Positions 35,401 to 44,339 of a stretch of DNA of 64,000 nt are shown piece by piece. This stretch comes from Shewanella putrefaciens (GTDB lineage: Bacteria; Pseudomonadota; Gammaproteobacteria; Enterobacterales; Shewanellaceae), in NCBI RefSeq assembly GCF_016406305.1, contig NZ_CP066369.1, positions 3,862,501-3,926,500 on the forward strand, read 5' to 3'. Position 1 is the stretch's first letter. The number at the start of each line of letters is the position of its first letter. A program made the translations under genes and the position numbers. The notes beneath the pieces were generated by a model. It was not told where the DNA came from. It was given only the letters and a program-made list of their open reading frames with translations, and searched no databases.

Positions 35401-35501
35401 GCTTAGGCTTTGCTTCACTGCTGACCTTAATAGTGCTGCCAGTGATGTATAGCCTTGCCTTCAATATCAAAGCGATACCCATAGATGAGCACGCTAACTA
35501 G
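32418..35501 (+). CDS. RND efflux pump, inner-membrane subunit
   Basis: A 1027-residue full-length RND permease with 12 TM segments and two large periplasmic loops (about 35-325 and 560-865). Family blocks: SIAIVIAVLLLFMGLRSGLLMGLIL, GMLVDNAIVVTEGI with the TM4 proton-relay aspartate, ATVIAIIAFAPIGL, and GMVIKNGIVLVDQINLE in the second half. A proton-driven drug, dye or metal exporter, probably the HAE1-like branch; the substrate is unknown. It is in an operon with its adaptor and probably controlled by the divergent LysR protein. It uses an outer-membrane factor encoded elsewhere. Confidence 0.93.
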   Translation: MNIAEYSIRHKVISWMFVLLLLVGGGVSFTGLGQLEFPEFTIKEALVITAYPGASPEQVEEEVTLPLENALQQLDAVKHVTSINSAGLSQIKIEIKESYDKTSLPQVWDEVRRKMNDTAGQLPLGTSAPKVLDDFGDVYGILFNLSGPDYSNRELTNYADYLRRELVLVPGVKKVSIAGSVTEQVVIEISQQKLSALGLDQSYIYGLVNNQNVVSNAGSLVIGDNRIRIHPTGEFGSVQDLARLIVSPPGSTELIYLGDIAHIEKDYDETPDVLYHNRGEAALSLGISFSSGVNVVEVGQRVSDRLSELESQRPIGMSLDTVYNQSLAVDKTVNGFLINLLESIAIVIAVLLLFMGLRSGLLMGLILLLTILGTFIVMKVLGIELQLISLGALIIALGMLVDNAIVVTEGILIGLRRGKTRLEAAKQIVAQTQWPLLGATVIAIIAFAPIGLSQNASGEFCRSLFQVLMISLFISWITAITLTPFFCHLLFKDAPSDEEAQDPYKGWFFSLYRASLTFALRFRITSIVLVGAMLFSAIVGFGHIKNVFFPASNTPIFFVDIWMPEGTDIKATERFTADIEQLLLKQAEEQHTGLVHLTTVIGQGAQRFVLPYQPEKGYPAFAQLIIEMQDFESLQAYLPELDKFLNQRFPQAQYRLKNMENGPSPAAKIEARFYGDDPQVLRALGAQAKAIFQAEPSMDSIRHDWRNRVPLIRPQLENAQARETGISKQDLDNALLVNFSGKQIGLYRETSHLLPIVARAPAEERLQADSLWKLQIWSSEHNTFVPATQVVSNFNTEWEDPLLMRRDRMRMLAVLADPKLGSDETADSVLRKVRDKVEAIELPAGYHLEWGGEYETAGEAQTAVFSSIPLGYLAMFLITVFLFNSVRQPLVIWFTVPLALIGVSAGLLLFDAPFSFMALLGLLSLSGMVIKNGIVLVDQINLELSEGKGAYLALVDSCISRVRPVMMAAITTMLGMIPLIPDAFFGSMAITIIFGLGFASLLTLIVLPVMYSLAFNIKAIPIDEHAN

Positions 35502-35534
35502 CGACTCACGCCTCCCCTAAACGCTTCCCGGCGC

Positions 35535-35570
35535 GGCCGATCGATACAGTTGTAAGCGTATCGATTGGCC
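35535..35570 (+). terminator. Hairpin after the RND operon
   Basis: Arms GGCCGATCGATAC and GTATCGATTGGCC (13 bp with one G-T pair) around a 10-nt loop, 33 bp after the stop. No T run is present, so it may be a weak terminator or an mRNA-stabilising structure. Confidence 0.5.
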
Positions 35571-35715
35571 ATTTCCCCTCAATATCTTTTCCCTCAATAC
35601 CATTTTCCATCTATAACAGTGTGTTGCATCCACAAGGCTTGCGATTTTCTCCCTTGGCATTTACACTGGGCATCGAGTATGAAACTCAAGGAATAACAAT
35701 TAAATAAGGATATTT

Positions 35716-36249
35716 ATGAAGCTTATTAAGCTCGCAATGGTGCTCGGTCTCGCTTTTTTCGCTTACCAAAAATGGTATGCGGCCAAACCCCTAGAATCCC
35801 ACTTTTTAAGTTCGATCCCCGTTAAAATCCAAATGTTAGCCAATCCTGAGGCCAAGTTTGAAAGCTCGGGCCAAGTGAACATTGAAAGCATTACTACGCA
35901 AAAACACCCTAAGGAACTGCTAGTGATGAGCGTTGTGACCTTAAGCTCCCAGTTTGACACTATCGACGAGGAAGATATTACCGAGCTTTCCTTCGACGAT
36001 GCCAATGCATTGGCGCAAAATTTCAAGGGGCTTGAGGGGGTAGAACAGCTGCAACTGACCCGAGGATATATCGAACATGGGGGACAGCGAGGCTATGAGA
36101 TCAGCATGAATATGGGTAAAGAAGGCACCTTAGTGCAACATGCCTACGCCTACAATAATCACCTATTGATTTTAACCGCCAGCTACAATGACGACGGCCA
36201 GAACCGCCGCACGGCTGAGGCCTTTCTTAACTCGGTGGAATTTTTGTAG
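35716..36249 (+). CDS. Uncharacterised envelope protein
   Basis: 177 residues with AAGGAT upstream of the ATG. A hydrophobic N-terminus (LIKLAMVLGLAFFAY) without a clear cleavage site suggests a single anchor facing the periplasm. The rest is a soluble alpha-beta domain without a motif I know; the sequence HAYAYNNHLLILTASYNDD near the end is the most regular strand pair. Neighbours (RND pump before, fxsA after and convergent) give no functional clue. Confidence 0.7.
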   Translation: MKLIKLAMVLGLAFFAYQKWYAAKPLESHFLSSIPVKIQMLANPEAKFESSGQVNIESITTQKHPKELLVMSVVTLSSQFDTIDEEDITELSFDDANALAQNFKGLEGVEQLQLTRGYIEHGGQRGYEISMNMGKEGTLVQHAYAYNNHLLILTASYNDDGQNRRTAEAFLNSVEFL

Positions 36250-36257
36250 GTAAACGA

Positions 36258-36296
36258 ACCAGCGGCGCAGTTAGGATGGTTCCACAGGCCGCTGGT
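36258..36296. terminator. Inverted repeat between convergent genes
   Basis: Arms ACCAGCGGC and GCCGCTGGT around about 21 nt, between the ends of the envelope protein gene and fxsA. No long T run; possibly a bidirectional end signal. Confidence 0.4.
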
Positions 36297-36332
36297 ATTG
36301 ACGAAAGAACAGGAGTGCGGATCTAATAAAAG

Positions 36333-36911
36333 CTAAGGCTTAGGATCTTTATCCTGCTCGTTATTGGGAATTTGATGGCTAACGGGTTTGATATCACTGG
36401 GATCGTCCTTATGTTCAAAATCCCCCTCAAACACATTGCCGTCTTTTTTCGCTCTATCATCGCCCTGTCCAAAGGGGTCCTGCGGCTTAGCGCCAAAGGG
36501 ACCTTGGTTGGCATGAAAGCCAGCGTGCATTCCCCCCTGTAAACCTGCAATCACGCGCAGTTGCATACGCTTAAAGACTAAAGCGGCAATCGGACGGCGA
36601 GTCAAAGGCGTTAATAGCAATAGCCCCATAAAGTCAGTGACAAAACCTGGGATCACCAGTAAAACCCCCGCCATGGCTAACATCATACCTTCGACAATTT
36701 CTTGTCCCGGCGCTTCACCGCGGGCGAGTTTTTGCTGCACTTGCATTAAAGTGCTTAATCCTTGGCTGCGCACTAAAGACACGCCGAGCACAGCGGTAAA
36801 CAGCACTAGGCCTATGGTGGTCCAGGTGCCCAGCACTTCACCCACACGGATAAGCACTGACAGCTCAAGTACTGGGATCAGCACAAATAATAAAAATAGG
36901 ATTAAAAACAT
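36333..36911 (-). CDS. fxsA: FxsA family membrane protein
   Basis: 192 residues with GAGGTC before the ATG. Four closely spaced hydrophobic segments in residues 1-120, with ELSVLIRVGEVLGTWTTIGLVLFTAVLG and the GMMLAMAGVLLVIPGFVTD block typical of FxsA. The C-terminal 60 residues are charged and cytoplasmic. In E. coli FxsA lessens F-plasmid exclusion of phage T7 by binding PifA; the normal role is unknown. In E. coli the gene also lies close to groESL; here it is 8 kb away. Confidence 0.9.
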   Translation of the reverse strand: MFLILFLLFVLIPVLELSVLIRVGEVLGTWTTIGLVLFTAVLGVSLVRSQGLSTLMQVQQKLARGEAPGQEIVEGMMLAMAGVLLVIPGFVTDFMGLLLLTPLTRRPIAALVFKRMQLRVIAGLQGGMHAGFHANQGPFGAKPQDPFGQGDDRAKKDGNVFEGDFEHKDDPSDIKPVSHQIPNNEQDKDPKP

Positions 36912-37134
36912 ACTGACCTCAGTTTTATCTCACAATCTTGAAAACTAAATGGGGGCGATCCGGTCTTAATTCAAGTCACTCGGGAGGCGCTGGCGATAAA
37001 GGAGTGAAACTTCTGATATTTAGCTCACCCTTTTGTTAATACGTTAATGTATGAGACCATAAAAACACGTAAAGTAGCTTAGCCTAATAGGCTTAAGCGA
37101 AGTTTAAGATTATTAAGGGACGATACCTCACACC

Positions 37135-37458
37135 ATGCAAGCTCAGTATCTAGTGGTCAGCACCAGTTGCCCCGATGAAGTTCAGGCAAAGCGCATCGCT
37201 CGCGCCTTAGTGGAAGCGCGCATCGCCGCTTGTGTGCATATCTCGGCGCCTATCTGCTCCATTTATGAGTGGGAAGGCAAAATCTGTGAGGAGCAAGAAA
37301 TTAGCTTACACATTAAATGTTTACAAAGCCGCTATGCCGAGTTAGAACAGCTTGTGCTTCAACTCCACCCTTATCAAGTGCCTGAAATTATTGCCGTACC
37401 TGTGACTCACGGGCTACCAGCCTACTTAGATTGGATAAAAGATAACACTCAGCCATGA
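37135..37458 (+). CDS. cutA: CutA1 divalent-ion tolerance protein
   Basis: A 107-residue trimeric PII-like fold. Recognised by AKRIARALVEARIAACVHI, YEWEGKICEEQE and the C-terminal HPYQVPEIIAVPV. CutA1 is linked to copper and other divalent ion tolerance, although its biochemical role is debated. Its stop overlaps the dsbD start in ATGA, so the two are translated together; this cutA-dsbD pairing occurs in E. coli and many relatives. Confidence 0.95.
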   Translation: MQAQYLVVSTSCPDEVQAKRIARALVEARIAACVHISAPICSIYEWEGKICEEQEISLHIKCLQSRYAELEQLVLQLHPYQVPEIIAVPVTHGLPAYLDWIKDNTQP

Positions 37459-39326
37459 AAAAACTACTTAGCCTTATTTTCACCGCGTTACTGTTCCTTA
37501 CGCCCCTCACCCTAAGTGGCAACGCCTTCGCCAATAGCTTTGGTTTTCTAAAAAGCGAACCGGAGTTAATGCCCGTCGATCAAGCCTTTGCCTTCGATTT
37601 TAAACAAGAGGGCAATAGAGTTACCCTCAATTGGGTGATTGCCGACGGCTACTATATGTACCGCGACAAGCTTAAATTCAGCGTCAATGGCGCCGAACTA
37701 GGCACGATTGAGCTCCCCAAGGGCAAGCCCCATAACGACGAGTATTTTGGTGAGCAAGAGGTGTATTACACCTATATCGATATTCCCGTTGGTCTAAAGC
37801 AAGCCGATGAAAATGGCACCTTAAGCGTGACTTTTATGGGCTGCGCCGAGGGTAAACTCTGCTATCCACCAACTAAACGCGATGTCACCCTTAAAGCGGT
37901 TGCCGCCAATGATGGCCTGTTAGTGAGCACTGACAATGCCGCCGCGCCAAGTGCAAGCGGTGCCGAAGAAGCCAGTAGCGTTCAAGCGCCCACTCAACCT
38001 ATTACTCAGCCAATTACTCAGCCAATTACTCAGCCAATTACTCAGCAAGACACATTAAGCCAAATGCTCTCAAGCGACAGCCTGATTTGGACCTTAGTGA
38101 TCTTCTTCGGTTTAGGTATAGGTCTGGCACTCACCCCCTGCGTCTTTCCTATGTACCCGATTTTATCGGGCATTATTGTCGGCCAAGGGCAAAAACTCTC
38201 GACCGCAAAAGCCTTTACCCTGTCCATGGCCTATGTCCAAGGTATGGCAATCACCTACTCAATTTTAGGTTTAATCGTCGCCTCGGCGGGGATGAAATAC
38301 CAAGCGGCGCTGCAACATCCCGCCGTATTAGTCGTGCTCGCTATTCTGTTCTTTGTGCTCAGTTTATCCATGTTTGGTATGTACGATCTCAAGCTGCCAT
38401 CGAGCTGGCAGGAGAAGATGAACTCAGTATCAAACAATCAAAAGGGCGGCAATTTAGTTGGCGTATTTTTGATGGGGGTGATTTCAGGTTTAGTGGCATC
38501 GCCCTGCACTACAGCCCCACTTTCTGGCGCCTTAGTCTATGTCGCGCAAACCGGCGATCTGCTTCAAGGTTTCCTTGCTCTGTATGTGCTCAGCATGGGA
38601 ATGGGCGTGCCTTTACTTATCATAGGCACTTCGGGTGGTAAGCTGCTGCCACGCGCCGGCGCTTGGATGAACATCATCAAGACAGTGTTTGGCTTCCTGC
38701 TGATCGCCGTGTCTATCGTCATGCTTGGGCGTATTTGGACGGGTGTGGTTTCCGATGTGCTTTGGTCGCTATGGGGCATTAGCTTCACGGGTTACCTAAT
38801 GCACCAAAACAAACTCAGCGCCTTTAATTGGAAACAAACTGTCCGTTCAGTGCTGCTAACTTTGGCCCTATTAGCCAGTTTCTCCTACGGTTTTCAGGCA
38901 GTCATGGGGCATTTGGGCTTTACCCATAATCCAGTAAGCACGGCGGCAACTCCTGAGCAAGCACACGGCTTTAAACGGATTAAATCTATTGAAGATCTTG
39001 AACAAGAGATAGCCGCAGCGACCGCCCAAGGTAAACCTGTGATGCTCGACCTCTATGCCGATTGGTGTGTTGCCTGTAAAGAGTTTGAGGCCATCACCTT
39101 TAAGGACGCCGATGTCCTGACTCGGATGAATAAAATTGTCTTACTGCAAGCGGATGTGACTAAAAGCGATGCCGTGGATGTAGCACTGTTAGAAAAGTAC
39201 AATGTCCTCGGTCTGCCAACCCTGTTGATGTTTAACGAGCAGGGTGAGCAAAGGGAAGATTTACGTGTAACGGGTTTTATGGGGCCAAAGGATTTTGCCG
39301 CCCATTTAGACCATCTAGTGAAATAG
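37455..39326 (+). CDS. dsbD: Thiol:disulfide interchange protein DsbD
   Basis: 623 residues. A cleaved signal peptide (to about 27), an N-terminal immunoglobulin-like domain with its cysteine pair in FMGCAEGKLCYPP (about 135-141), an eight-TM core (about 210-470) with the catalytic LTPCVFPMYPIL and ASPCTTAPL cysteines, and a C-terminal thioredoxin domain with WCVAC near 536. DsbD moves electrons from cytoplasmic thioredoxin to periplasmic DsbC, DsbG and cytochrome c maturation proteins. That matters in a cytochrome-rich Shewanella. The linker after domain one holds four TQPI repeats, so linker length may vary between strains. Confidence 0.96.
   Translation: MKKLLSLIFTALLFLTPLTLSGNAFANSFGFLKSEPELMPVDQAFAFDFKQEGNRVTLNWVIADGYYMYRDKLKFSVNGAELGTIELPKGKPHNDEYFGEQEVYYTYIDIPVGLKQADENGTLSVTFMGCAEGKLCYPPTKRDVTLKAVAANDGLLVSTDNAAAPSASGAEEASSVQAPTQPITQPITQPITQPITQQDTLSQMLSSDSLIWTLVIFFGLGIGLALTPCVFPMYPILSGIIVGQGQKLSTAKAFTLSMAYVQGMAITYSILGLIVASAGMKYQAALQHPAVLVVLAILFFVLSLSMFGMYDLKLPSSWQEKMNSVSNNQKGGNLVGVFLMGVISGLVASPCTTAPLSGALVYVAQTGDLLQGFLALYVLSMGMGVPLLIIGTSGGKLLPRAGAWMNIIKTVFGFLLIAVSIVMLGRIWTGVVSDVLWSLWGISFTGYLMHQNKLSAFNWKQTVRSVLLTLALLASFSYGFQAVMGHLGFTHNPVSTAATPEQAHGFKRIKSIEDLEQEIAAATAQGKPVMLDLYADWCVACKEFEAITFKDADVLTRMNKIVLLQADVTKSDAVDVALLEKYNVLGLPTLLMFNEQGEQREDLRVTGFMGPKDFAAHLDHLVK
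38001..38048 (+). repeat. Four 12-bp in-frame repeats in the dsbD linker
   Basis: ATTACTCAGCCA four times (the last ends CAA), encoding ITQP repeats in the periplasmic linker between the first domain and the membrane core. Copy-number change would keep the frame. Confidence 0.9.
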
Positions 39327-39391
39327 CCAAACTTAGGCCATTCACGCCACGGCACATCCCCAGTTAGTTTTAGTGCAACTTCAACAAAAAG

Positions 39392-39422
39392 CGGACTTTT
39401 TTCATTAAAAGTCCGTTTTTTT
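39392..39422 (+). terminator. Terminator of cutA-dsbD
   Basis: CGGACTTTT/AAAAGTCCG with a 6-nt loop followed by seven T residues, about 65 bp after the dsbD stop. Confidence 0.9.
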
Positions 39423-39487
39423 ATCACGCTGTCATCGATTTCTTATACAATCCCCATTTAACCTAGGCTTTTTTAGATTGGAGCATT

Positions 39488-41143
39488 ATGGAACCTGCCA
39501 TTCTCATTATCACCCTTGTCTGCGGCATGCTTGTCAGCCGTATAGGACTGCCACCGCTTATCGGCTACCTAGTGGCGGGTTTTGTGTTGTTTGTACTCGG
39601 AATAGAAAAAGACAGCCTGCCACTGCTGCAAGAACTCGCTAACCTTGGGGTCACCTTACTGTTATTCGCCATAGGGTTAAAACTCGATATTCGCAGCCTA
39701 TTTAAGGCTGAAGTATGGGCAGGTTCGAGTGTGCATTTGATGATATCCATCCTGGTTTTTGTGCCTATTCTCAAACTGCTCGGTCTTTTGGGTTTAACCC
39801 AGCTCACTAGCCTTAATCTCGAACAATTGACCTTACTCGCCTTTGCCTTAAGCTTCTCTAGTACGGTTTTTGCGGTAAAAGTATTGGAAGATAAAGGGGA
39901 TATCCAATCCCTCTATGGCCGTGTCGCCATTGGTATCTTGATTATGCAGGATATCTTCGCCGTACTGTTTTTAACGATTTCCAAGGGGGATGTGCCTTCG
40001 GTCTGGGCCTTTGCATTACTCCTATTACCTCTGGCTAAGCCACTTATTTACAAAGCCTTTGACCGTGTCGGCCACGGTGAACTATTAGTGCTTTTCGGCC
40101 TAGTGATGGCGTTGGTTGTCGGCGCTTGGTTATTTGAATCCGTTGGCCTGAAACCGGATCTCGGCGCACTGATTATCGGTATCTTATTGGCGGGGCACAA
40201 AAAATCCTCTGAACTGGCAAAATCCCTGTTCTATTTTAAGGAACTCTTCCTCGTCGCCTTCTTCTTAACCATTGGCCTCAATGGCCTACCTACGGTATCG
40301 GATATTGTTATTGCAGCACTGTTAGTATTGCTCATTCCACTGAAAATACTCCTGTTTGTGTACATTCTCACCCGCTTTAAACTGAGATCCCGTACCTCAA
40401 TGTTAGGGTCATTTAACCTAGGTAACTTCAGTGAGTTTGGTTTGATTGTCGCGGCAGTGGCCACCAGCAAGGGCTGGCTACCCTCCCAATGGCTAGTGAT
40501 TATTGCGGTTGCCCTAAGCTTTAGCTTCCTGCTTGCGGCGCCGCTAAACGCGACCGTAGGTAGAATTTATCAACGATTCCAGCAGCGCCTCGTCAAACTC
40601 GAAAAGCGGCCGTTGCACCCTGAGGACAGACCTATCGCCATAGGTAATCCACGGTTTTTAATTTTAGGTATGGGGCGCATAGGTAGCGGTGCCTACGATG
40701 AACTGCGAGCTCGATTCTGCGGTGAAATCCTAGGGATCGAACATAAACAGGAAATCGTGGATCTGCATCGGGCCAAAGGGCGAAACGTGGTACAGGGCGA
40801 TGCCGCCGATACCGATTTTTGGGAGAAGCTCGACAGAGCCCCAAACCTCGAATTGGTATTGCTCGCTATGCCACACCATACGGGGAATCTGTTTGCCGTT
40901 GAACAACTCAAAAAGCTCAATTATCAAGGTAAGCTCAGCGCCATAGTGCAATATAGCGACGATGCGGCTTCACTGCGGGATTCTGGCGTGCATAGCGTCT
41001 ACAACCTCTATGAAGCGGCGGGGGCGGGTTTTGTTGACCATGTAGTCGATGAACTGCTGTCAGGCTCAGAGACTAAGCATGCTGAAGCAGAGGCGGTTGA
41101 TCATAAAGCAACGTTAAACGCCGAGGCGACAACCCAAGTTTAG
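39488..41143 (+). CDS. CPA2 cation:proton antiporter with TrkA-N domain
   Basis: The product has 551 residues. About 12 TM segments fill residues 1-365, with the Kef/CPA2 patterns LLLFAIGLKLDIRSLFKAEVW, ALSFSSTVFAVKVLEDKG and LGALIIGILLAGH. The C-terminal part (about 390-510) is a RCK/TrkA-N nucleotide-binding domain (FLILGMGRIGSGAYDEL). Such proteins export potassium or other cations for protons under ligand control, for example glutathione adducts in KefB/C; the regulator here is unknown. Single-gene unit with its own terminator. Confidence 0.92.
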   Translation: MEPAILIITLVCGMLVSRIGLPPLIGYLVAGFVLFVLGIEKDSLPLLQELANLGVTLLLFAIGLKLDIRSLFKAEVWAGSSVHLMISILVFVPILKLLGLLGLTQLTSLNLEQLTLLAFALSFSSTVFAVKVLEDKGDIQSLYGRVAIGILIMQDIFAVLFLTISKGDVPSVWAFALLLLPLAKPLIYKAFDRVGHGELLVLFGLVMALVVGAWLFESVGLKPDLGALIIGILLAGHKKSSELAKSLFYFKELFLVAFFLTIGLNGLPTVSDIVIAALLVLLIPLKILLFVYILTRFKLRSRTSMLGSFNLGNFSEFGLIVAAVATSKGWLPSQWLVIIAVALSFSFLLAAPLNATVGRIYQRFQQRLVKLEKRPLHPEDRPIAIGNPRFLILGMGRIGSGAYDELRARFCGEILGIEHKQEIVDLHRAKGRNVVQGDAADTDFWEKLDRAPNLELVLLAMPHHTGNLFAVEQLKKLNYQGKLSAIVQYSDDAASLRDSGVHSVYNLYEAAGAGFVDHVVDELLSGSETKHAEAEAVDHKATLNAEATTQV

Positions 41144-41194
41144 CCGTGCTTAGGCAAAAACTGCCTTGAATTAAAATCACTTAATAATACACTG

Positions 41195-41233
41195 TACCGA
41201 TTCAGAGAAACCTCTCCCTGGATCGGTATTTTT
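41195..41233 (+). terminator. Terminator of the antiporter gene
   Basis: TACCGAT/ATCGGTA outer arms, inner CAGAG/CTCT pairing, followed by ATTTTT. Confidence 0.7.
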
Positions 41234-41431
41234 ACCTTCAATACAACCTCTAACTCCTTGAAAATAAATCAACTAGATTAATCCCCTTGGATGGTGTTAC
41301 CGCACCTAAAAACCATCTCTAGGTTATATGATCTTTGCCATACAAAATCTCAGTTACATAGCCGACTCAGTCGTGATATAAATCGAAGACAAGAACGAAA
41401 TTAGCTCAGCTTTTTTGGAAGTTTTCACAGC

Positions 41432-42577
41432 ATGTCAAATCCTGCGCAGCGCGCCACTAAGTTATTTGTCCAAACCTTTGGCACTAAAGCCGATGATTTA
41501 TACCAAGCTCCTGGGCGCGTTAATCTGATCGGTGAATACACAGATTACAATGATGGCTTCGTACTGCCTGCCGCCATTAATTTTCATACGGTTATCGCGG
41601 TAAAACGCCGTGAAGACACTAAATTTCGTGCCGTTGCCGACGCCTTTCCCGGACAAATTAAAGAGTGGACCTTTGGCAAAGAAACCGACATGAACCCCGA
41701 AGACGGTTGGGTCAATTATCTCAAGGGCCTCACCGCTGCCATGGCTCATACGGGCTTATTAGCCAAGGGCTTAGACTTAGCCGTGGTGGGTGATGTACCA
41801 CTTGCGGCGGGATTATCTTCCTCCGGCGCCTTAGTGGTCGCCTTTGGTACTGCGATAAGCGACAGCAGTCAACTGCATTTGTCCCCAATGGCCGTGGCGC
41901 AATTAGCCCAGCGCGGTGAGCACCGCTATGTCGCCTCGGCTTGCAGCATTATGGATCATATGATCAGCGCTATGGGGGAGCAGGATCATGCCCTGCTGAT
42001 TGACTGCCTAGATCTGGACAGTGAAGCCATTCCTATCCCAGAAAATTTAAGCCTGATCATCATTGATGCCCATATAGAGAAACAGCGTTTAGCCGCCATT
42101 AGCCAGCAGCGCCGGGATGAATGCGCGAAGGCCGCCGAGCATTTTGGCTTAGACGCACTGCGCCACCTCAATTTACGCCAACTAGAAAGTGCGAAAGGAC
42201 AATTGGATGACACCCTGTATCGCAGAGCGAAACACGTAGTCACAGAGAATCAACGCACCCAGAGTGCGGCCCGGGCACTAGAACAAAATAATATCTCAAA
42301 ATTCAGCTATTTAATGGCGCTGTCCCATGCTTCCTTGCGGGATGATTTTGAGGTGACACTGCCAGAATTTGATACTTTAGTCGATATTGTCAGCCAAGTG
42401 ATTGGCGAGCGCGGCGGTATCCGTATGACAGATGGTTGCGTGGTGGCATTAGTTGACCATGAATTGACGGATGCTGTGGTCGCGGCGGTAGAACATGATT
42501 TTCTCGATAAAACGGGAATAGATGCAACGGTTTATCTCTGCTCAGCCAGTGCTGGGGCCGGCCGTATCGACAATTGA
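41432..42577 (+). CDS. galK: Galactokinase
   Basis: The 381-residue product phosphorylates alpha-D-galactose at C1 with ATP, the first committed step of the Leloir pathway. GHMP-kinase landmarks are complete: the galactokinase signature GRVNLIGEYTDYNDGFVLPAA (about 27-47), the ATP loop PLAAGLSSSGALVVAFG (123-140) and a C-terminal GGIRMTDGCVVALV block. It precedes galM by 144 bp with a possible terminator between, so the two may be separate units or partly coupled. No galT or galE is in the window. Confidence 0.96.
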   Translation: MSNPAQRATKLFVQTFGTKADDLYQAPGRVNLIGEYTDYNDGFVLPAAINFHTVIAVKRREDTKFRAVADAFPGQIKEWTFGKETDMNPEDGWVNYLKGLTAAMAHTGLLAKGLDLAVVGDVPLAAGLSSSGALVVAFGTAISDSSQLHLSPMAVAQLAQRGEHRYVASACSIMDHMISAMGEQDHALLIDCLDLDSEAIPIPENLSLIIIDAHIEKQRLAAISQQRRDECAKAAEHFGLDALRHLNLRQLESAKGQLDDTLYRRAKHVVTENQRTQSAARALEQNNISKFSYLMALSHASLRDDFEVTLPEFDTLVDIVSQVIGERGGIRMTDGCVVALVDHELTDAVVAAVEHDFLDKTGIDATVYLCSASAGAGRIDN

Positions 42578-42621
42578 GTCACTCGACCTAAGTACGTCCA
42601 GCCACAACCTAAACCTCCCCC

Positions 42622-42658
42622 AATACCATACGAATTCAGCTTGGGTTCCTATGGTATT
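42622..42658 (+). terminator. Inverted repeat between galK and galM
   Basis: Arms AATACCATA and TATGGTATT, with GAA/TTC pairing further in. Only a short, interrupted T run follows, so it may attenuate rather than end transcription. Confidence 0.4.
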
Positions 42659-42721
42659 AATTATTTTTAAAAGGCAAAATCAAACAGTTACTCTGACATA
42701 TTCAATATAGAGGGAAGCTAA

Positions 42722-43756
42722 ATGGTACATTTCAGCGTATTAGAGCCTTGGACAGATCCCCGCGGTGGCGATATCGAGCGGGTAAGGATCGACAATGGCA
42801 TACTCGCATTAGAAATCATCAGCTTAGGCGGTATTATCCGCTCCCTATGGGCCCCAGATAAACACGGCGAACGTGGCAACATAGTGTTAGGTTGCGATAG
42901 CGCCGAAGATTACCTCACCCAAAACGCCCATTTAGGCGCCATCGCCGGACGTTTTGCCAACCGCATCGCTAACGGCAAAATGCATTATCAAGGGCAAGAT
43001 TATCAATTAGATATCAACCAAGCGACTAACTGCCTCCACGGTGGGCGTGAAGGTTTTAATCGTAAGAACTGGCACCTTGGCCCCTTACCCGATGGGGTAC
43101 GCCTGACCTTAAAGAGCCCAGATGGCGATATGGGGTTTCCAGGAAATTGCACAGTGCAATTAGATTATCGCTTAGCGGCGAATAATCTTTTTGTGGAAAT
43201 CTTAGCTTCTGTGGATAAAGCCTGCCCTGTCAGCCTAACCCAGCACAGCTATTTCAATCTCGATGGCTCAAACACTAACCATGATCATCGAGTGCAACTC
43301 GATGCCAGGCGTTATCTCACCATGGATGCAGTGGGTGTGCCGACGGGGATTGCCGATACTGCGGGATCAATTTTCGATTTGAGTCAGCCGATACGTTTAG
43401 GCGACAAACTGCATGCCGCTGAATTGGCGAGCACCCGCGGTTATGATCACTGTTATCTTATGGATAATGCCGACGGTTCACTCGCCCGTGTGGGCTGTTT
43501 AAGCAGTTCTATGAGTGGCCGCGCTATGACCCTATTTACCAACCAGCCTAGCGTACAACTCTACTGCGCTAACTTTTTAGAAGGAACTCAGGGGCGCAAT
43601 CAGCAGGTATTACAACAACACCATGGCGTCTGTTTAGAGCCGCAAATGCTGCCCGACTCACCTAATCAAACCGAGTTATTTGGCGACGCAGTGTGGCTAG
43701 TTCCGGGTAAGGTTTACCACCATATTAGCCGCTATCAATTTGATATAGATGCCTAA
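42722..43756 (+). CDS. galM: Aldose 1-epimerase (galactose mutarotase)
   Basis: The 344-residue product interconverts alpha and beta anomers of D-galactose, supplying the alpha form for GalK. The beta-sandwich family signatures are present: AGRFANRIANGK, CLHGGREGFN with the first catalytic His, SLTQHSYFNLDG with the second, and GVCLEPQMLPDSPN with the catalytic Glu. GGGAAG lies just before the ATG region. The galK-galM order matches other Shewanella as I recall it. Confidence 0.95.
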   Translation: MVHFSVLEPWTDPRGGDIERVRIDNGILALEIISLGGIIRSLWAPDKHGERGNIVLGCDSAEDYLTQNAHLGAIAGRFANRIANGKMHYQGQDYQLDINQATNCLHGGREGFNRKNWHLGPLPDGVRLTLKSPDGDMGFPGNCTVQLDYRLAANNLFVEILASVDKACPVSLTQHSYFNLDGSNTNHDHRVQLDARRYLTMDAVGVPTGIADTAGSIFDLSQPIRLGDKLHAAELASTRGYDHCYLMDNADGSLARVGCLSSSMSGRAMTLFTNQPSVQLYCANFLEGTQGRNQQVLQQHHGVCLEPQMLPDSPNQTELFGDAVWLVPGKVYHHISRYQFDIDA

Positions 43757-43909
43757 ATCATTGAGCCTAATTCTGCTATCTCATCCGATAAAGTGATCGA
43801 GCGTGTGGGATAATGACTTAATATATATGGGTAAAGAATGGGGATGAGGGTTTAGGGAAGGTAGCGATAAGGAATAAAATAAGCACTATTTTATCCCTTA
43901 CACTCACAG

Positions 43910-43933
43910 AGTCAGCCCTTAGGCTGGCTTTGT
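43910..43933. terminator. Hairpin between convergent galM and cytoplasmic protein gene
   Basis: AGTCAGCC/GGCTGGCT with a 4-nt loop and short T-rich flanks on the plus strand. It lies 1 bp from the end of the gene on the other strand, so it can act for both. Confidence 0.5.
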
Positions 43934-43934
43934 G

Positions 43935-44339
43935 TTAATCATCAAAATCATCGCCCCAATCTTCATCAAAATCCGCGCCAATAGCATCGGTTTCAATTTC
44001 AGGCTCAACTTCAGGTTTGGCCTTACGCACAGGTCCAGTTTCCTTGACGTTGTTCAGGTCGATTCGAGCTTGATGCTTACTCATGAATTGAGCTCTAGCC
44101 GCCTTCCATGCACCACCAAACTTAGCCTCAGCAGCTTTTAACGCAGCCTCATCTAAGTCATATAGGTTCACTTTGACTATGTCTTCCACATACTCAACAA
44201 TGGCATCTCGCTCTGTATTGTATAGGTAGATTCGTCCAGGGGAGGCGTCTGGCAACTGGTTGTCATGCACGACAATCGCGTTGCCTTTCGATGTTCTCAG
44301 CTCACCATACCAAACCTGTTTCTTTGCTGTGTTATACAT
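43935..44339 (-). CDS. Uncharacterised acidic cytoplasmic protein
   Basis: 134 residues from the ATG at 44339, with AAGGG 9 nt upstream; a TTG three codons earlier is less likely. The N-terminal 100 residues form a compact beta/alpha domain (QVWYGELRTSKGNAIVVHDNQ, then a helix ALKAAEAKFGGAWKAARAQFM). The C-terminal tail is very acidic and disordered, ending EDWGDDFDD. No family with a known function is recognised. Its place beside galM is conserved in Shewanella by memory, which suggests a core gene. Confidence 0.75.
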   Translation of the reverse strand: MYNTAKKQVWYGELRTSKGNAIVVHDNQLPDASPGRIYLYNTERDAIVEYVEDIVKVNLYDLDEAALKAAEAKFGGAWKAARAQFMSKHQARIDLNNVKETGPVRKAKPEVEPEIETDAIGADFDEDWGDDFDD